This document shows positions 26,781 through 36,060 of a DNA stretch of 64,000 bases, in pieces; position 1 is the stretch's first letter; each line of letters begins with the position of its first letter. A program made the translations under genes and the position numbers. The notes beneath the pieces are model-generated. The model saw only the letters and a list, made by a program, of their open reading frames with translations. It was not told the DNA's origin and made no database searches. The DNA lies in the NCBI RefSeq assembly GCF_006715165.1, contig NZ_VFMS01000001.1:4030001-4094000 (forward strand). Reading direction: 5' to 3'. Source of the stretch: Arthrobacter sp. SLBN-122. Its GTDB lineage: Bacteria; Actinomycetota; Actinomycetes; Actinomycetales; Micrococcaceae.

Positions 26781-26985
26781 TTTGGGTGCTTCTCTTTTCT
26801 TTGATTGGCTGTCGGGTATGAAACGTACAGCATAGGGCGGGTATTCCCCAACAGGGAGGGTAGATCTGCCGCCTATTGGGTAAAGGTTCAAAAGGAGAAG
26901 CCGCAGGTTCTGCTTGCGCAGTGCGGCTGCATGGGCAGTGGTGGGACCGCGTGCCGGTCCCCCTGCATGACGGAAGGGGCAATGT

Positions 26986-28128
26986 GTGGAACAACTCACC
27001 GCAGAGTTCGGAGGTGCAGGACAAATCGGTGTGGGTGTCGGTCCTGTGCTGGAGAAGTTCATCGACGTGTCCAGGATTGTCGTCCTTCGTGGTGGGGGAC
27101 TGGGCGACCTGATTTTCGCCATCCCGGCGATGGCAGCGTTGAAGGCGGCGTATCCCGGATCCACCATCACATTGCTGGGAACTCCCATCCACAAGGCGCT
27201 TTTGGGAGCCCTGAAGAGCCCAGTGGATGAGGTGGTGGTCCTGCCTTTCGCCGAAGGAGTCCGGCCCGGGGAAGAAGATACAGCTGAACTGGACCATTTT
27301 TTTGCTGACATGCGCGGCCGCAGCTTCGACCTCGCCGTCCAGCTGCATGGCGGCGGCCGTTATTCAAATCCCTTCCTGCTGCGGCTGGGCGCCCGCCACA
27401 CCGTAGGGACCCGGACTGCCGATGCGGCCAGCCTCGAGCGCACCATTCCCTACCTCTATTACCAGCACGAACCACTCAGGGCCTTGGAGGTAGCCGGATT
27501 CGCCGGTGCCTTCCCTGTCGATCTCGAAGCACGGCTGGCGCCGGCTGCCGGGCTGGCAATCCATAAAGCCGGCGACGGCGGTGGCGACCGTCCTCTCGTG
27601 GTAATCCATCCCGGCGCCACTGACCCCCGCCGTCGTTGGCCCGCTGAAAAGTTCGCTGAACTTGCCGCAGCCTGCGCTGCCGATGGTTCGCAGGTGGTCA
27701 TCATTGGGGACAGCAGCGAGCAGGATCTCGCGGAGGGGATCGCGGCCCGGGCGGAATCGGCGGCTGTTCATTCCGTGGCCGGCGCATTGGATATGGCAGG
27801 GCTTGTGGCGCTGCTGGCGGAATCGGACGTGGTGGTTGCCAACGACAGCGGTCCCCGGCACCTCGCCCAGGCGCTCGGTGTGCCGACGGTCGGCGTCTTT
27901 TGGGCCGGCAACGTGATCAACGCAGGGGCACTGGGCAGAAGCCTGCACCGCGTGCACGCTTCGTGGGTTACGGCGTGCCCCACGTGCGGCATTGACGTGA
28001 CCCAGGTGGGCTGGACCGCACCCCGGTGCGTCCATGACGACTCTGTAGTGGCTGGGATCGGTGTGCAGGAGGTCTACGAGGATGTCCGCAGCCTCGCTGC
28101 CACGGTTTTCGCAAAGCAGGACGCATGA
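26986..28128 (+). CDS. Glycosyltransferase family 9 protein (first of a pair)
   Basis: 380 residues, GTG start. The fold opens with RIVVLRGGGLGDLIFAIPAMAALKAAYP near residue 25. The C-terminal Rossmann domain holds VVIHPGATDPRRRWPAEKFAELA and VVANDSGPRHLAQALGVPTVGVFW, the nucleotide-sugar site. GT9 was defined on ADP-heptose:LPS heptosyltransferases, but this Gram-positive cell has no LPS, so the acceptor is likely a wall or extracellular glycan. It overlaps the second GT9 gene by four bases. Confidence 0.92.
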   Translation: MEQLTAEFGGAGQIGVGVGPVLEKFIDVSRIVVLRGGGLGDLIFAIPAMAALKAAYPGSTITLLGTPIHKALLGALKSPVDEVVVLPFAEGVRPGEEDTAELDHFFADMRGRSFDLAVQLHGGGRYSNPFLLRLGARHTVGTRTADAASLERTIPYLYYQHEPLRALEVAGFAGAFPVDLEARLAPAAGLAIHKAGDGGGDRPLVVIHPGATDPRRRWPAEKFAELAAACAADGSQVVIIGDSSEQDLAEGIAARAESAAVHSVAGALDMAGLVALLAESDVVVANDSGPRHLAQALGVPTVGVFWAGNVINAGALGRSLHRVHASWVTACPTCGIDVTQVGWTAPRCVHDDSVVAGIGVQEVYEDVRSLAATVFAKQDA

Positions 28129-29096
28129 GCGGCCCGATGACGGCGGGACCAGCGAGCGATCGGCTTCCCGCTGACGGTAAACCGGAGCTCCTGGTCCTGC
28201 GGGCCTTGAAGCTGGGCGACCTGCTGGTGGCCGTACCTGCGCTGAAAGGCATCCGGCGGGCGTTTCCCGAACACCGGCTGCGTTACGCAGCGCAGGGGTG
28301 GCTGTCGGAAGCCCTGGGGCTGGTGGGCGGATACGAACTGTTCCCCACGCACGGCCTGGACGAGCCATTGGCGATGGAACCAGGACTGGTGGATGTGGCC
28401 GTGAACCTGCACGGCAGCGGCCCGGAGAGCCAGGGGCGGATTGAAGCACTGAAGGCCAGGCAGACCGTTGGCCACCGCAGTGCCCACCGGGACGGCCCGC
28501 CGTGGCGGCCGGAACTGCACGAGCGCGAACGCTGGGTGAGGCTCCTGGAATGGCATGGCATCGAAGCCGACCCGCTGGACGTAGGGCTGAACACGCCCCA
28601 CGTCCCCAGTCCGGTCCCCGGCGCAACAGTCCTTCACGTCGGGGCTGCCTACGGCAGCAGGCTCTGGCCGGCGGAGCGCTTTGCGGCGGTGGCAGCGGCC
28701 CTCGCAGAAGCCGGGCATCAGGTGGTGTTCACCGGCGGGACCTCGGAAAGGAATCGCGCCGAGGAAGTGTGCCGGCTCGCAGGACTCCCGGGCACCACCA
28801 TGCTGGCCGGTGTGCTGGGCCTCGGAGAGTTCGCGGCCACGATCGCCGCTGCACGCCTGGTGGTCTCTGCCGACACCGGCGCCGCACACCTGGCTTCCGC
28901 CTATGGGACTCCTTCCGTCGTGCTTTTTGGGCCGGCCCCACCCGAAATTTGGGGGCCGCCCCCGGGGCCCCACGTTGTCCTGACCCGCGCGGAACTGCGG
29001 CGCGGGGACACGTTCGCAACCCAGCCGGATCCTGCCCTGCTTGCCGTCCAGGTTCCCGACGTCATGGCTGCCGTCAGGGAGCTGGGACTGCTGTAG
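28125..29096 (+). CDS. Glycosyltransferase family 9 protein (second of a pair)
   Basis: 323 residues. The same two signatures as its neighbour are visible: ELLVLRALKLGDLLVAVPALKGIRRAFP at residues about 20-48, and VVSADTGAAHLASAYGTPSVVLFG near 250. The two proteins differ enough to suggest separate donors or acceptors rather than recent duplication. Translation is coupled through the ATGA overlap. Together they probably add successive sugars to one glycan. Confidence 0.92.
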   Translation: MSGPMTAGPASDRLPADGKPELLVLRALKLGDLLVAVPALKGIRRAFPEHRLRYAAQGWLSEALGLVGGYELFPTHGLDEPLAMEPGLVDVAVNLHGSGPESQGRIEALKARQTVGHRSAHRDGPPWRPELHERERWVRLLEWHGIEADPLDVGLNTPHVPSPVPGATVLHVGAAYGSRLWPAERFAAVAAALAEAGHQVVFTGGTSERNRAEEVCRLAGLPGTTMLAGVLGLGEFAATIAAARLVVSADTGAAHLASAYGTPSVVLFGPAPPEIWGPPPGPHVVLTRAELRRGDTFATQPDPALLAVQVPDVMAAVRELGLL

Positions 29097-29171
29097 ACCC
29101 TGCGGGTCTGCGCTCCGATAATGCGGGTTTGCGCGGGGTGGCTTTGGGCCCGAGGGCCTAAAATTGGATGC

Positions 29172-29402
29172 ATGAGCACTGAGCTGGTAATTGCTTTGGT
29201 GTTGGGTTCGGCGTTCTTATGGGTCACCATAACGCTGACCATCCTCTCTGCCATTGACCGGCCCGAAAGGAAAGCGCGCCGGCAGGAACGGCGCGAACTC
29301 CGGATGGAGAATCGGCGAACTGGGTACCGTCCGGTTTCCGCAGGTTCCCATCCCCAAGCAGGGACCCGGCATCCGCGCGGCCGCAGGCTGCACCTGCATT
29401 GA
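29172..29402 (+). CDS. Small single-span membrane protein A
   Basis: 76 residues, MSTELVIALVLGSAFLWVTI then a strongly basic tail. One hydrophobic helix at residues about 4-26 is followed by an arginine-rich cytosolic stretch (ERKARRQERRELRMENRR). The ribosome site is weak. It is not recognised as a named family. Its layout (MST start, single helix containing a tryptophan, then a basic tail) matches two other short genes near 36060 and 38720 in this window. Confidence 0.55.
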   Translation: MSTELVIALVLGSAFLWVTITLTILSAIDRPERKARRQERRELRMENRRTGYRPVSAGSHPQAGTRHPRGRRLHLH

Positions 29403-29483
29403 CGACGGCGGGACCCGCCCGGGTGCATTGGGCGTGGAGCACCCGGGCGGGAAAGCATGTTCAGCCCGGCGCCCGCCGTCGTC
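29401..29483. repeat. Nested inverted repeats between convergent genes
   Basis: An outer pair GACGACGGCGGG (29401-29412) and CCCGCCGTCGTC (29472-29483) encloses an inner pair CCCGCCCGGGTG (29414-29425) and CACCCGGGCGGG (29440-29451). Both are perfect 12-base pairs. The inner one alone would make a good terminator for the convergent genes on either side. Confidence 0.7.
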
Positions 29484-29537
29484 CGCCTTGCGCTCTGTGG
29501 GCCTGGCCGCCGGTCAGTTGGCCGGGGCCTGTCCTGT

Positions 29538-30563
29538 TCAGGGTGCCGCTGCCACGTCGATAAGCACCTTGCCGACCGTTCCCTGCTCCACTGCATCGTG
29601 GGCTCCAGCTGTCTCCGCGAGGGCGAACCGTGTCAGGGGCAGCCCGTGTTCTTCGCCTACCCGGAGCGCGCCTGCGGCGAGGGCCTCGGCAACGCCGGCT
29701 ACCGCATTCTGTTTCTGCTCGTCGGTGACGGTGTAGGTGAGGATGAATTGATAGCGCACATTCCTGGTCATGCTTTCGCGGATGGGGACCGTGAGCGATT
29801 CGCCGGGGTTGGCGGCGTAAATCGAGATGGTCCCCCCGGGCTTGAGTACGTGCAGGTCGGCGTCGATGTTTGCCGGTGCGTTGACGTCCACGATGATGTC
29901 CACTCCGTCGGGGGCTGCCTCATGGACGGCCTGGACGACGTCGGCTTGCCGATAGTTGATAACCGTGGCGGCGCCGGCGCGGAGGGCTAGTTCCGCTTTC
30001 CGTTCTCCGCTGACGGTTGTGATGACGGCAGCACCGGCCCACCGTGCCAGCTGGATGGCTGCGTGGCCGACGGCGCCTGCACCGCCGGTGACCAGCACGG
30101 TCCGGCCTGCCAGGGCGCCGGGGGAAAGCCTGGCCGGTCCATCCTCGCTCGACGTCAGCGCCCGGTGCGCTGTCAGTGCGGGAATCCCGAGCGAGGCGCC
30201 GGTGTCAAAGGATTCGGCGTTGGGGAGCGCCACCGCTTTGTGGGCGGGCACCACGACGAATTCCTGTGCGGTTCCTTCATTGCTGCCCCAGGCCACATCC
30301 CACAGCCATACGCGGTCGCCCACGCCGAATCCTGTCACTCCCGGACCCAGCTGGTCGATGACACCGGCTCCGTCCTGGTTCGGAACCCTGGCGGCATCCA
30401 GTTTGCTGCTTCCACTTCCGGCCCGTGACTTCCAGTCGGTGGGGTTAACTCCGGATACCACCAGCCGGACCCGGACCTCACCCGGACCTGCGTCCGTCAC
30501 AGGCTTGTCCAGGAACTGCAGCACCGATGATGGACCGGTTTCCTCGTACACAATTGCCTTCAC
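29538..30563 (-). CDS. Zinc-independent NADPH:quinone oxidoreductase (MDR family)
   Basis: 341 residues starting VKAIVYEETGPSSVLQF (GTG, with GGGAGAAG upstream). The GroES-like N-terminal domain contains SGVNPTDWKSRAG, and the Rossmann domain has VLVTGGAGAVGHAAIQLARWAGAAVI near residue 145. The cysteine ligands of zinc alcohol dehydrogenases are absent, so this is a quinone-reductase type. The exact substrate is not deducible. A longer frame upstream contains no domain and is excluded. Confidence 0.93.
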   Translation of the reverse strand: MKAIVYEETGPSSVLQFLDKPVTDAGPGEVRVRLVVSGVNPTDWKSRAGSGSSKLDAARVPNQDGAGVIDQLGPGVTGFGVGDRVWLWDVAWGSNEGTAQEFVVVPAHKAVALPNAESFDTGASLGIPALTAHRALTSSEDGPARLSPGALAGRTVLVTGGAGAVGHAAIQLARWAGAAVITTVSGERKAELALRAGAATVINYRQADVVQAVHEAAPDGVDIIVDVNAPANIDADLHVLKPGGTISIYAANPGESLTVPIRESMTRNVRYQFILTYTVTDEQKQNAVAGVAEALAAGALRVGEEHGLPLTRFALAETAGAHDAVEQGTVGKVLIDVAAAP

Positions 30564-30690
30564 GTCTTCTCCCACGTCCGGATGCACTGCTTTACCGCTC
30601 AAACCTACCGAATCTCCGCTGCCCGGGGAGCCAGTAAAGGGCAGGGGAAAACGCCCAGGCGGAACCGGGCAGGCGGCCGCCAGGCAGTCC

Positions 30691-32289
30691 CTAGAAGCGG
30701 GGCGTGCCGCGGAGCCGGCGGGGCCGGCCGTCAGGGTCCACGAGGAACCGGTAGATGGGATCGGCCCACAGGCGCTGGAGTGGAGGGACGGGTTCAGTGA
30801 CATGGTGGCGCACCTGCCCTGCCGGGCGGGGCGTACGGCGGCCGCCGCGGTGCCACTGGTCCAGCGCATCCGCCGTGTTCTTCCACAGCTGCAGTGGTAC
30901 CCCGTTTCCGTGGAGCCGTGGATCGTCCTGCTCAAGGCCCAGGTGTTCCGCCCAGAGCTCGAGCCTCAGTTCCTTTGCGAGCGGCTGGTGTGGCAGGGAA
31001 CCGGATTCTGTGGGTGTCATGCTGTCGGCGGAGGTGTCGATTACTGCGCAGGTAAGCTCGCTGTCGGTGGTCCAGGACCGCCGGTTGAAATTGTCTGATC
31101 CGCAGGTGAACCAGGTGTCGTCGATGATGCAGATCTTGGCGTGGACGTAGACCGGCACCCCCTGGCTGTTCTCAAGGTCGAATATCCCTACCCTGTCAGG
31201 TGCGGCCCGGCGGAGCATGCTGATGGCGCGCAGTTGCCCAAGCCGCTTGGGCGGTCCACTCAGCGGGCCATCGGTATCCGGGTACCTGGGCACCACAATG
31301 ATCACGTTCAGCCCGGGGTTGCGTTCCAGGGCGGTTGCGATTCCCCCCGCCACCTCTGTGGACCACAGATATTGATCTTCGACGTAGATGAGCGAACGGG
31401 CCTGGGCGAACGCCTTCGTGTAAGCGCGCGCTATGCTCCGTTCGCCACGTGGTGCGAAGGGGAAGGGCGGGTGCTTTACACCGTAGGTGCGCAGCAGCTG
31501 CACGGCGTGCGGCCCTGCCGGAGGTGGGGGAGGAGCGGACTCTGGAAGCGGTTTTGGATGCCTGGGCATACGGGCCAGGCGCTGTAGCAGCATCCGGTAG
31601 GGGGTCCGCCGGTCCAGCGGGTGGGGATCGTTCCACCGCTCGGCGAACACCGCCAGCACATCTGCAACCACCGGGCCGTGCAGTTCAAGGGCGGCATCGT
31701 GCCACGGGGGCCTCTGCCCGTAACGGGAATCCATCTTCACCGCTTGGGGGTCTCCCGGATGGCCGGCGTTGTCGCGGCGGCTGTGCGAAAGGTCCAGTCC
31801 ACCCACAAACGCCACGTCGCGGGAGGGGTCGTTACGACGGCGGATGACCACCAGTTTTTGGTGATGGGAGCCGAAGAGACGCACGCGCTGGTCCAAGAGC
31901 ACCTCGCCGCCGGAGTCGTTGATCTGCCGGCTGAGAAGTTCATTGGAGCGGCCGCTGATAGGGGCGGACACCCGTTCACCATGGGATCTCCAAACGAGGC
32001 CCCGTACTTCCACGCCAGAGCACGCAAGCCCTGCGAGCAACCCGCCAATGGTCGTGCCACCTGCCTCCAGCTGTTCGTCGGCATCGCCGCGCCAGTCCGT
32101 GAACCACACCCGGTCTCCCGCCTGCAGAACCGACAGCTCCTCATGCAGCCTGGAAAAGTAGGCCGCTCCATGTATCAGGGGACGCACCAGGTTGCCTTCC
32201 GACCAGGAGCCGGATTCCGTACCGGCAACCTGGACACCCGATGCAGCGTTTCCCCGCTCAGCCCGGCTCAGAAACCATTTGCCAACCAT
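30691..32289 (-). CDS. Phospholipase D family protein
   Basis: 532 residues from the ATG MVGKWFLSRAERG; the frame is open 102 bases further. Two HKD-type motifs are seen: HHQKLVVIRRRNDPSRDVAF near residue 175, followed by GGLDL, where the usual Asp of HxK(x)4D is replaced by Arg, and a complete HAKICIID near 410, followed by GSDNFNRRS. This is like cardiolipin synthases and secreted PLDs, but there is no signal peptide or clear membrane anchor. It should hydrolyse or transfer a phosphodiester, probably in phospholipid. Confidence 0.88.
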   Translation of the reverse strand: MVGKWFLSRAERGNAASGVQVAGTESGSWSEGNLVRPLIHGAAYFSRLHEELSVLQAGDRVWFTDWRGDADEQLEAGGTTIGGLLAGLACSGVEVRGLVWRSHGERVSAPISGRSNELLSRQINDSGGEVLLDQRVRLFGSHHQKLVVIRRRNDPSRDVAFVGGLDLSHSRRDNAGHPGDPQAVKMDSRYGQRPPWHDAALELHGPVVADVLAVFAERWNDPHPLDRRTPYRMLLQRLARMPRHPKPLPESAPPPPPAGPHAVQLLRTYGVKHPPFPFAPRGERSIARAYTKAFAQARSLIYVEDQYLWSTEVAGGIATALERNPGLNVIIVVPRYPDTDGPLSGPPKRLGQLRAISMLRRAAPDRVGIFDLENSQGVPVYVHAKICIIDDTWFTCGSDNFNRRSWTTDSELTCAVIDTSADSMTPTESGSLPHQPLAKELRLELWAEHLGLEQDDPRLHGNGVPLQLWKNTADALDQWHRGGRRTPRPAGQVRHHVTEPVPPLQRLWADPIYRFLVDPDGRPRRLRGTPRF

Positions 32290-32567
32290 GCTGTCCACTT
32301 GGCGCTCCCTCCGGGGCCCGGGGGACAGGCCGCTGCGTTTCCAACCTAGCCTACGGCCGGGCATGAACCTGCCCCTTCTGGTGGACGGCACCGAAAAGGT
32401 TCAAAGCAGCAACGCCAACCTGGGCGTCGGGAATAGGCTTATGCAGGATCGTCCCACGCGCGGGCACTGTGGCCGCTCCGGCTCCCGCAAAGTGGGGCCC
32501 GTGGTATTGGACTCCCGGCCGCGGCATCCCTATAGCTCCCATCCCAACGAAAGAATGAGTCAGACCC

Positions 32568-33029
32568 ATGTCACTGAAGGAAAAGCTGAAGGGCGATGTC
32601 ATCGTCCACATGAAGGCGGGCAACAAGGTTGGCCTGACAACTGTGCGCAACGTCCTGGGCGAAATCGAGACGCGGGAGAAATCCGGCAAGACCCCCGTTG
32701 AGCTCGATGACCTGCAGATCACCGCCCTCCTGCAGAAGGAAGCGGCCAAACGCCGTGACACCGCCGCCACCTATTCTTCGGCCGGCCACGACGACCGGGC
32801 CCAGGCCGAGATCGCCGAAGCTGAGATCATCGAGGCCTACCTCCCTAAAGCCCTGACCCGGGCGGAAGCTGAACTCATCGTCGATGAGGTCATCGCCGGC
32901 CTGAAAGCGGATGGCACGGAACTGACGATGCGCTCCATGGGCGCGGTGATGAAATCCGTTACCCCGAAAATTGGCGGCCGCTTCGACGGCAAGGCTATCA
33001 GCGAGATTGTGAAGGCCCGCCTGGCGTGA
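32568..33029 (+). CDS. GatB/YqeY domain protein
   Basis: 153 residues, beginning MSLKEKLKGDVIVHMKAG. It corresponds to the helical tail domain of the GatB amidotransferase subunit standing alone (YqeY, PF09424). The family pattern LQKEAAKRRDTAATYSSAGHDD then EAEIIEAYLPKALTRAE is intact, and it ends in KIGGRFDGKAISEIVKARL. The biological role of free YqeY proteins is unsettled; binding of tRNA is the usual proposal. It is monocistronic. Confidence 0.95.
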   Translation: MSLKEKLKGDVIVHMKAGNKVGLTTVRNVLGEIETREKSGKTPVELDDLQITALLQKEAAKRRDTAATYSSAGHDDRAQAEIAEAEIIEAYLPKALTRAEAELIVDEVIAGLKADGTELTMRSMGAVMKSVTPKIGGRFDGKAISEIVKARLA

Positions 33030-33396
33030 TCCTGAAGACCGGGCTCACGCCGGGACATGGGATATGGGCCGGCGGTGATTGGGGGGCGGCATCCGGTCTC
33101 AGAGATGCCTTGGCCGCCGGCCCTGTCCCTATGTGTAAGGCCCTGCCCCAGCAGCAGGATCTTGTTTCAACGGTAAGTCCGGTTCCTAAACGGCAGCCCA
33201 CGTTCGCCGCAAGTTTCGCTCAAGACTGGGCCCGGCAGCCCCCTTGGATTCACGTCCCGGGCACGGATCGGAATCCCAACGGAAAGCAGGGTCAAACCGT
33301 CGAATCCGGGCCTATAGTCAAAGGGACGGCACGTGCCATTTGTGGGGGGATTGACTGTACTCGCGCGGAGCCGCGTTACAACGAATCGAGCCCACC
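33030..33396. other. 367-base gap without a recognised gene
   Basis: I see no convincing open reading frame and no hairpin terminator after YqeY. A TATAGT at about 33312 and a TTGACT near 33351 could be promoter parts for the membrane hydrolase downstream, but spacing gives no complete promoter. Confidence 0.5.
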
Positions 33397-34797
33397 GTGG
33401 CCGCTACCCCCAGAACGCCCCTTCCCGGCCCCCGTCCCCTGCGCAGTGGTCGAAAACACCCATCCGGCCAGAGTCCCGTAGCAAGATGGCGCATTGGCTG
33501 GGTTGTGGCCGGAACAATGGCAGCAGGACTCGTCGTTGCAATGCTCCTGGCCGCTGCCCCTTTCATCCGGGCGCGTGAGAGCGAGGTCACGGGCGCCGTG
33601 CTGTGCGGCTTTGCGGTGAGGTGGGGCCTGTTGGCCCTTCTGTCAGTCCGGTTCACTGACCAGCCGCAGCGATGGGCTGTGGCACCTGCACTCTTCATGG
33701 GGATATCCGGTTTACTGTTGGCGTGGTTCGGCGCCCCCATGGATATTGTGTTCAGCTGGGTGTGGCCGCCCGTCCTGCTGGCTTTGGTGATCTGGATCTT
33801 TTTCCGTTCACGCCGGCAACTGCATAGCCGGAGCAGGCGATGGGTGTTGTACCCGGTCATCGCGGTGCTGGCGCTTGCCTCGGTAGGTGGCGCCTACCAG
33901 ACCCTGGGCGCCGCGGCTGACGCGAGAGACTTCCCAATGCCCGGCCAGTTGGTGGACGTCGGCGGCTACAGCTTGCACCTCAACTGCACTGGGACGGGAA
34001 GCCCCACCGTGGTGCTCCAACCCGGAGCCGGTGAGATGTCGTCCAACCATGCCTTGCTTTCAGCTTCAGTCTCCGGCCGGACACGGGTGTGTGTCTACGA
34101 TCGGGCCGGCAGGGGCTGGAGCGGGCCCGCCGACACGGTCCAGGACGCCGCACAGATAGCTGCCGACCTCCATACGCTGCTGCACAGCGGCAACGTGCCA
34201 GGACCTTACGTGCTGGCTGGTCATTCCTTTGGCGGTCTCTATGTGCAGACCTTCGCCGCCAACTACCCCGACGAGGTCGCCGGCATGGTGCTTATCGACT
34301 CTACGGACCGCGCACCGGCGCCGGTGCCCCGGCCGGTTGCAGTCCGCGACGGATACGACCTCCTTAGCCGGGTCACGGCCTTCATCTCAATACTGGGCCG
34401 GGTCGGTGCGCTGCGTTTGTATGCCCCTTTCGAGGATGTCAACAGCCTCCCAGCTCAGCAACGGGACGAAGTCCGCGCCAACATTGCTGACCCAGGCAAC
34501 ATGCGCAGCACTCTTGACGAGTACGTTCAAGCGAACACCTCAATGGAAGAAGCCGCATCGCTGCAGGACTTTGCGGGCAAGCCCCTTGTCGTCCTGACAG
34601 CGGGCATCGGCAATGACGCCAGGCACGAGGCTTCGCAGAACGGCCTGGCCACGCTGTCCACCAACAGCCTTCACAAAACCATCGATTTTGCGTCCCATGA
34701 AGCACTCGTCGTCGAACCGGACGCCGCGGCAGTCACCGCACAGGCAATCCTGGACGTCGTCAGTTCGGTAAGGACTGCGGCGCCACTGGCAAAGTGA
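33397..34797 (+). CDS. Membrane-anchored alpha/beta hydrolase
   Basis: 466 residues, GTG start. The first 175 residues hold about four membrane spans (WRIGWVVAGTMAAGLVVAML, VLCGFAVRWGLLALL, and two more). The hydrolase domain follows: GSPTVVLQPGAG is the oxyanion region, GHSFGG holds the nucleophile Ser277, and the acid and His probably lie in LVVLTAGIGND and FASHEALV. The catalytic part faces outside if the even number of spans holds. The substrate is unknown. Nothing beside it suggests a pathway. Confidence 0.85.
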   Translation: MAATPRTPLPGPRPLRSGRKHPSGQSPVARWRIGWVVAGTMAAGLVVAMLLAAAPFIRARESEVTGAVLCGFAVRWGLLALLSVRFTDQPQRWAVAPALFMGISGLLLAWFGAPMDIVFSWVWPPVLLALVIWIFFRSRRQLHSRSRRWVLYPVIAVLALASVGGAYQTLGAAADARDFPMPGQLVDVGGYSLHLNCTGTGSPTVVLQPGAGEMSSNHALLSASVSGRTRVCVYDRAGRGWSGPADTVQDAAQIAADLHTLLHSGNVPGPYVLAGHSFGGLYVQTFAANYPDEVAGMVLIDSTDRAPAPVPRPVAVRDGYDLLSRVTAFISILGRVGALRLYAPFEDVNSLPAQQRDEVRANIADPGNMRSTLDEYVQANTSMEEAASLQDFAGKPLVVLTAGIGNDARHEASQNGLATLSTNSLHKTIDFASHEALVVEPDAAAVTAQAILDVVSSVRTAAPLAK

Positions 34798-34899
34798 TGC
34801 CCGGGCTCACCAGCGTGAGGGCTACGGCCGGCCACTGTACTGATCACAGTGCCCGGCCGAGGTCCGGCACTAGTTGGTAGACCCACCCTGCGCAGCCTG

Positions 34900-35322
34900 C
34901 TACTGCGTCGTCCGCTCGTGGAAGGGCGTGGCTTCGTCCGGATTGCTGTCTGTGTTTTGGTAATAGCGGACTTCGAACATTTTGGCGCCGGTTGCCGAGA
35001 CCCAGGGGCCATGCTTCATCCCCGGCGGCCGGGTAGCCCAGTCACCCGTGTTGAAAGTGCGGTTCAAACGCTGGTCGACGAATGAACCTTCGAAGATGAA
35101 TACCTCTTCCCAAAAGTCATGGACCAGGACACCGTTTGGTGACGTATCGGTTCCCGGCTCAAACTTCAGGATGCGGGTGACACAGCCAGTCCTGTCATCA
35201 CGCGCCAGGACTGCTTCCGAAAGCCCTTCAATGGGTGGTGTGCAGGGCGTGAACTCCACCGATGACGTCGGAGTGAACTCAAATTCGGGTTTTGCCACTC
35301 TGCCTCCAAGTTCATAGATCAT
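34900..35322 (-). CDS. Cupin domain protein (ChrR-like)
   Basis: 140 residues with one beta-barrel. Two stretches fit the cupin metal site, HDFWEEVFIFEGSF near residue 70 and PPGMKHGPWVSATG near 100 (His/Glu ligands). The spacing resembles the C-terminal cupin of the anti-sigma factor ChrR, but the zinc-binding N-terminal part is missing, so it cannot hold a sigma factor by that mechanism. The start overlaps the stop of the second cupin gene by 4 bases (ATGA). Confidence 0.85.
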   Translation of the reverse strand: MIYELGGRVAKPEFEFTPTSSVEFTPCTPPIEGLSEAVLARDDRTGCVTRILKFEPGTDTSPNGVLVHDFWEEVFIFEGSFVDQRLNRTFNTGDWATRPPGMKHGPWVSATGAKMFEVRYYQNTDSNPDEATPFHERTTQ

Positions 35323-35666
35323 GAGATGGTTGGTCCCAGTTGCTCCGCCGCTTTACCAGGTGAGGGCCGGGGTTCCTTGAGCTCAATAAAGAATGTGTGG
35401 GTATCGCTTGCTCCAATGTTTTCTCCGGAATGCTGCTGTGCCGGAAGCCAGCGAGCGACTCCTGCAGGCAGTTCCACCTCGACGGAGTTTCCATTGGACG
35501 AGATCCGGCGGCGGAAGGAACTAAGCGTCACCATCACGCTGTCAGGGTGGTTGTGCTCGGATGTCGAGTGCCCAGGAGAGTCGAGATACTCAAGTACGCG
35601 CACGCGTTCGTTTTCAAAAGCGACCCGGTAATTCTCCGGATTCGTCTGGACAGGATCCTTCGCCAT
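35319..35666 (-). CDS. Cupin domain protein, small
   Basis: 115 residues from MAKDPVQTNPENYRV. The first cupin motif is seen as PGHSTSEHNHPDSVMVTLS (His ligands) and the second as WLPAQQHSGENIGASDTH, matching the cytoplasmic-protein cupin family. A longer frame begins at 35720, but the ATG I use fits the family. No ribosome site is evident. It is first of a two-gene overlapping cupin operon. Confidence 0.82.
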   Translation of the reverse strand: MAKDPVQTNPENYRVAFENERVRVLEYLDSPGHSTSEHNHPDSVMVTLSSFRRRISSNGNSVEVELPAGVARWLPAQQHSGENIGASDTHTFFIELKEPRPSPGKAAEQLGPTIS

Positions 35667-35814
35667 GAACGGAATATACGCCTGTGGCAGCCTTCGGAAC
35701 CAGAGACTTCGGGTCAACAAGGCGTTCCCTCGGCGTCTTCAATGATGACGCCCCCTTGGAATCGATGGCTGCCGCGCTGGTTGTCGGGCTGCCTTTGTAG
35801 CCGGGAGAAGGCCT

Positions 35815-36060
35815 TCAGCCGCGGACTCTCCTGATCCTCATCCTGTGTCGCCTGGGGACCTGGGTGGGACTGGTTATGGGGCGGGGGCGCCGCCAGGGCT
35901 TGTGGGGCCGATAACTGATGGGGTCAGGAGGCGATGGCGCTGAAGCCACCCGTGAGGACCCTTTCCTGCGGCGCCGCATCTCCAGGAGAACGAGTATGGT
36001 CAAGCCGATCCATGCGAAAGCGGCAACGAATATCAAAGCCACCGCCTGAACCGTACTCAT
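35815..36060 (-). CDS. Small single-span membrane protein B
   Basis: 81 residues, MSTVQAVALIFVAAFAWIGL then a long Arg/Pro-rich tail. One hydrophobic helix at residues 5-27 is followed by RRRRKGSSRV. The tail is highly basic (RRPRPITSP and PRRHRMRIRRVRG). It is not a named family. The helix ALIFVAAFAWIGLTILVLL is close to SLVFLAAIAWMGTILTLL of the gene near 38720. There is no obvious ribosome site. Confidence 0.5.
   Translation of the reverse strand: MSTVQAVALIFVAAFAWIGLTILVLLEMRRRRKGSSRVASAPSPPDPISYRPHKPWRRPRPITSPTQVPRRHRMRIRRVRG

Noticed and set aside
26781..27311. Upstream extension of the DUF4193 gene
   Set aside because: The frame upstream of the GTG is non-coding in character and covers the promoter region of the divergent glycosyltransferase gene.
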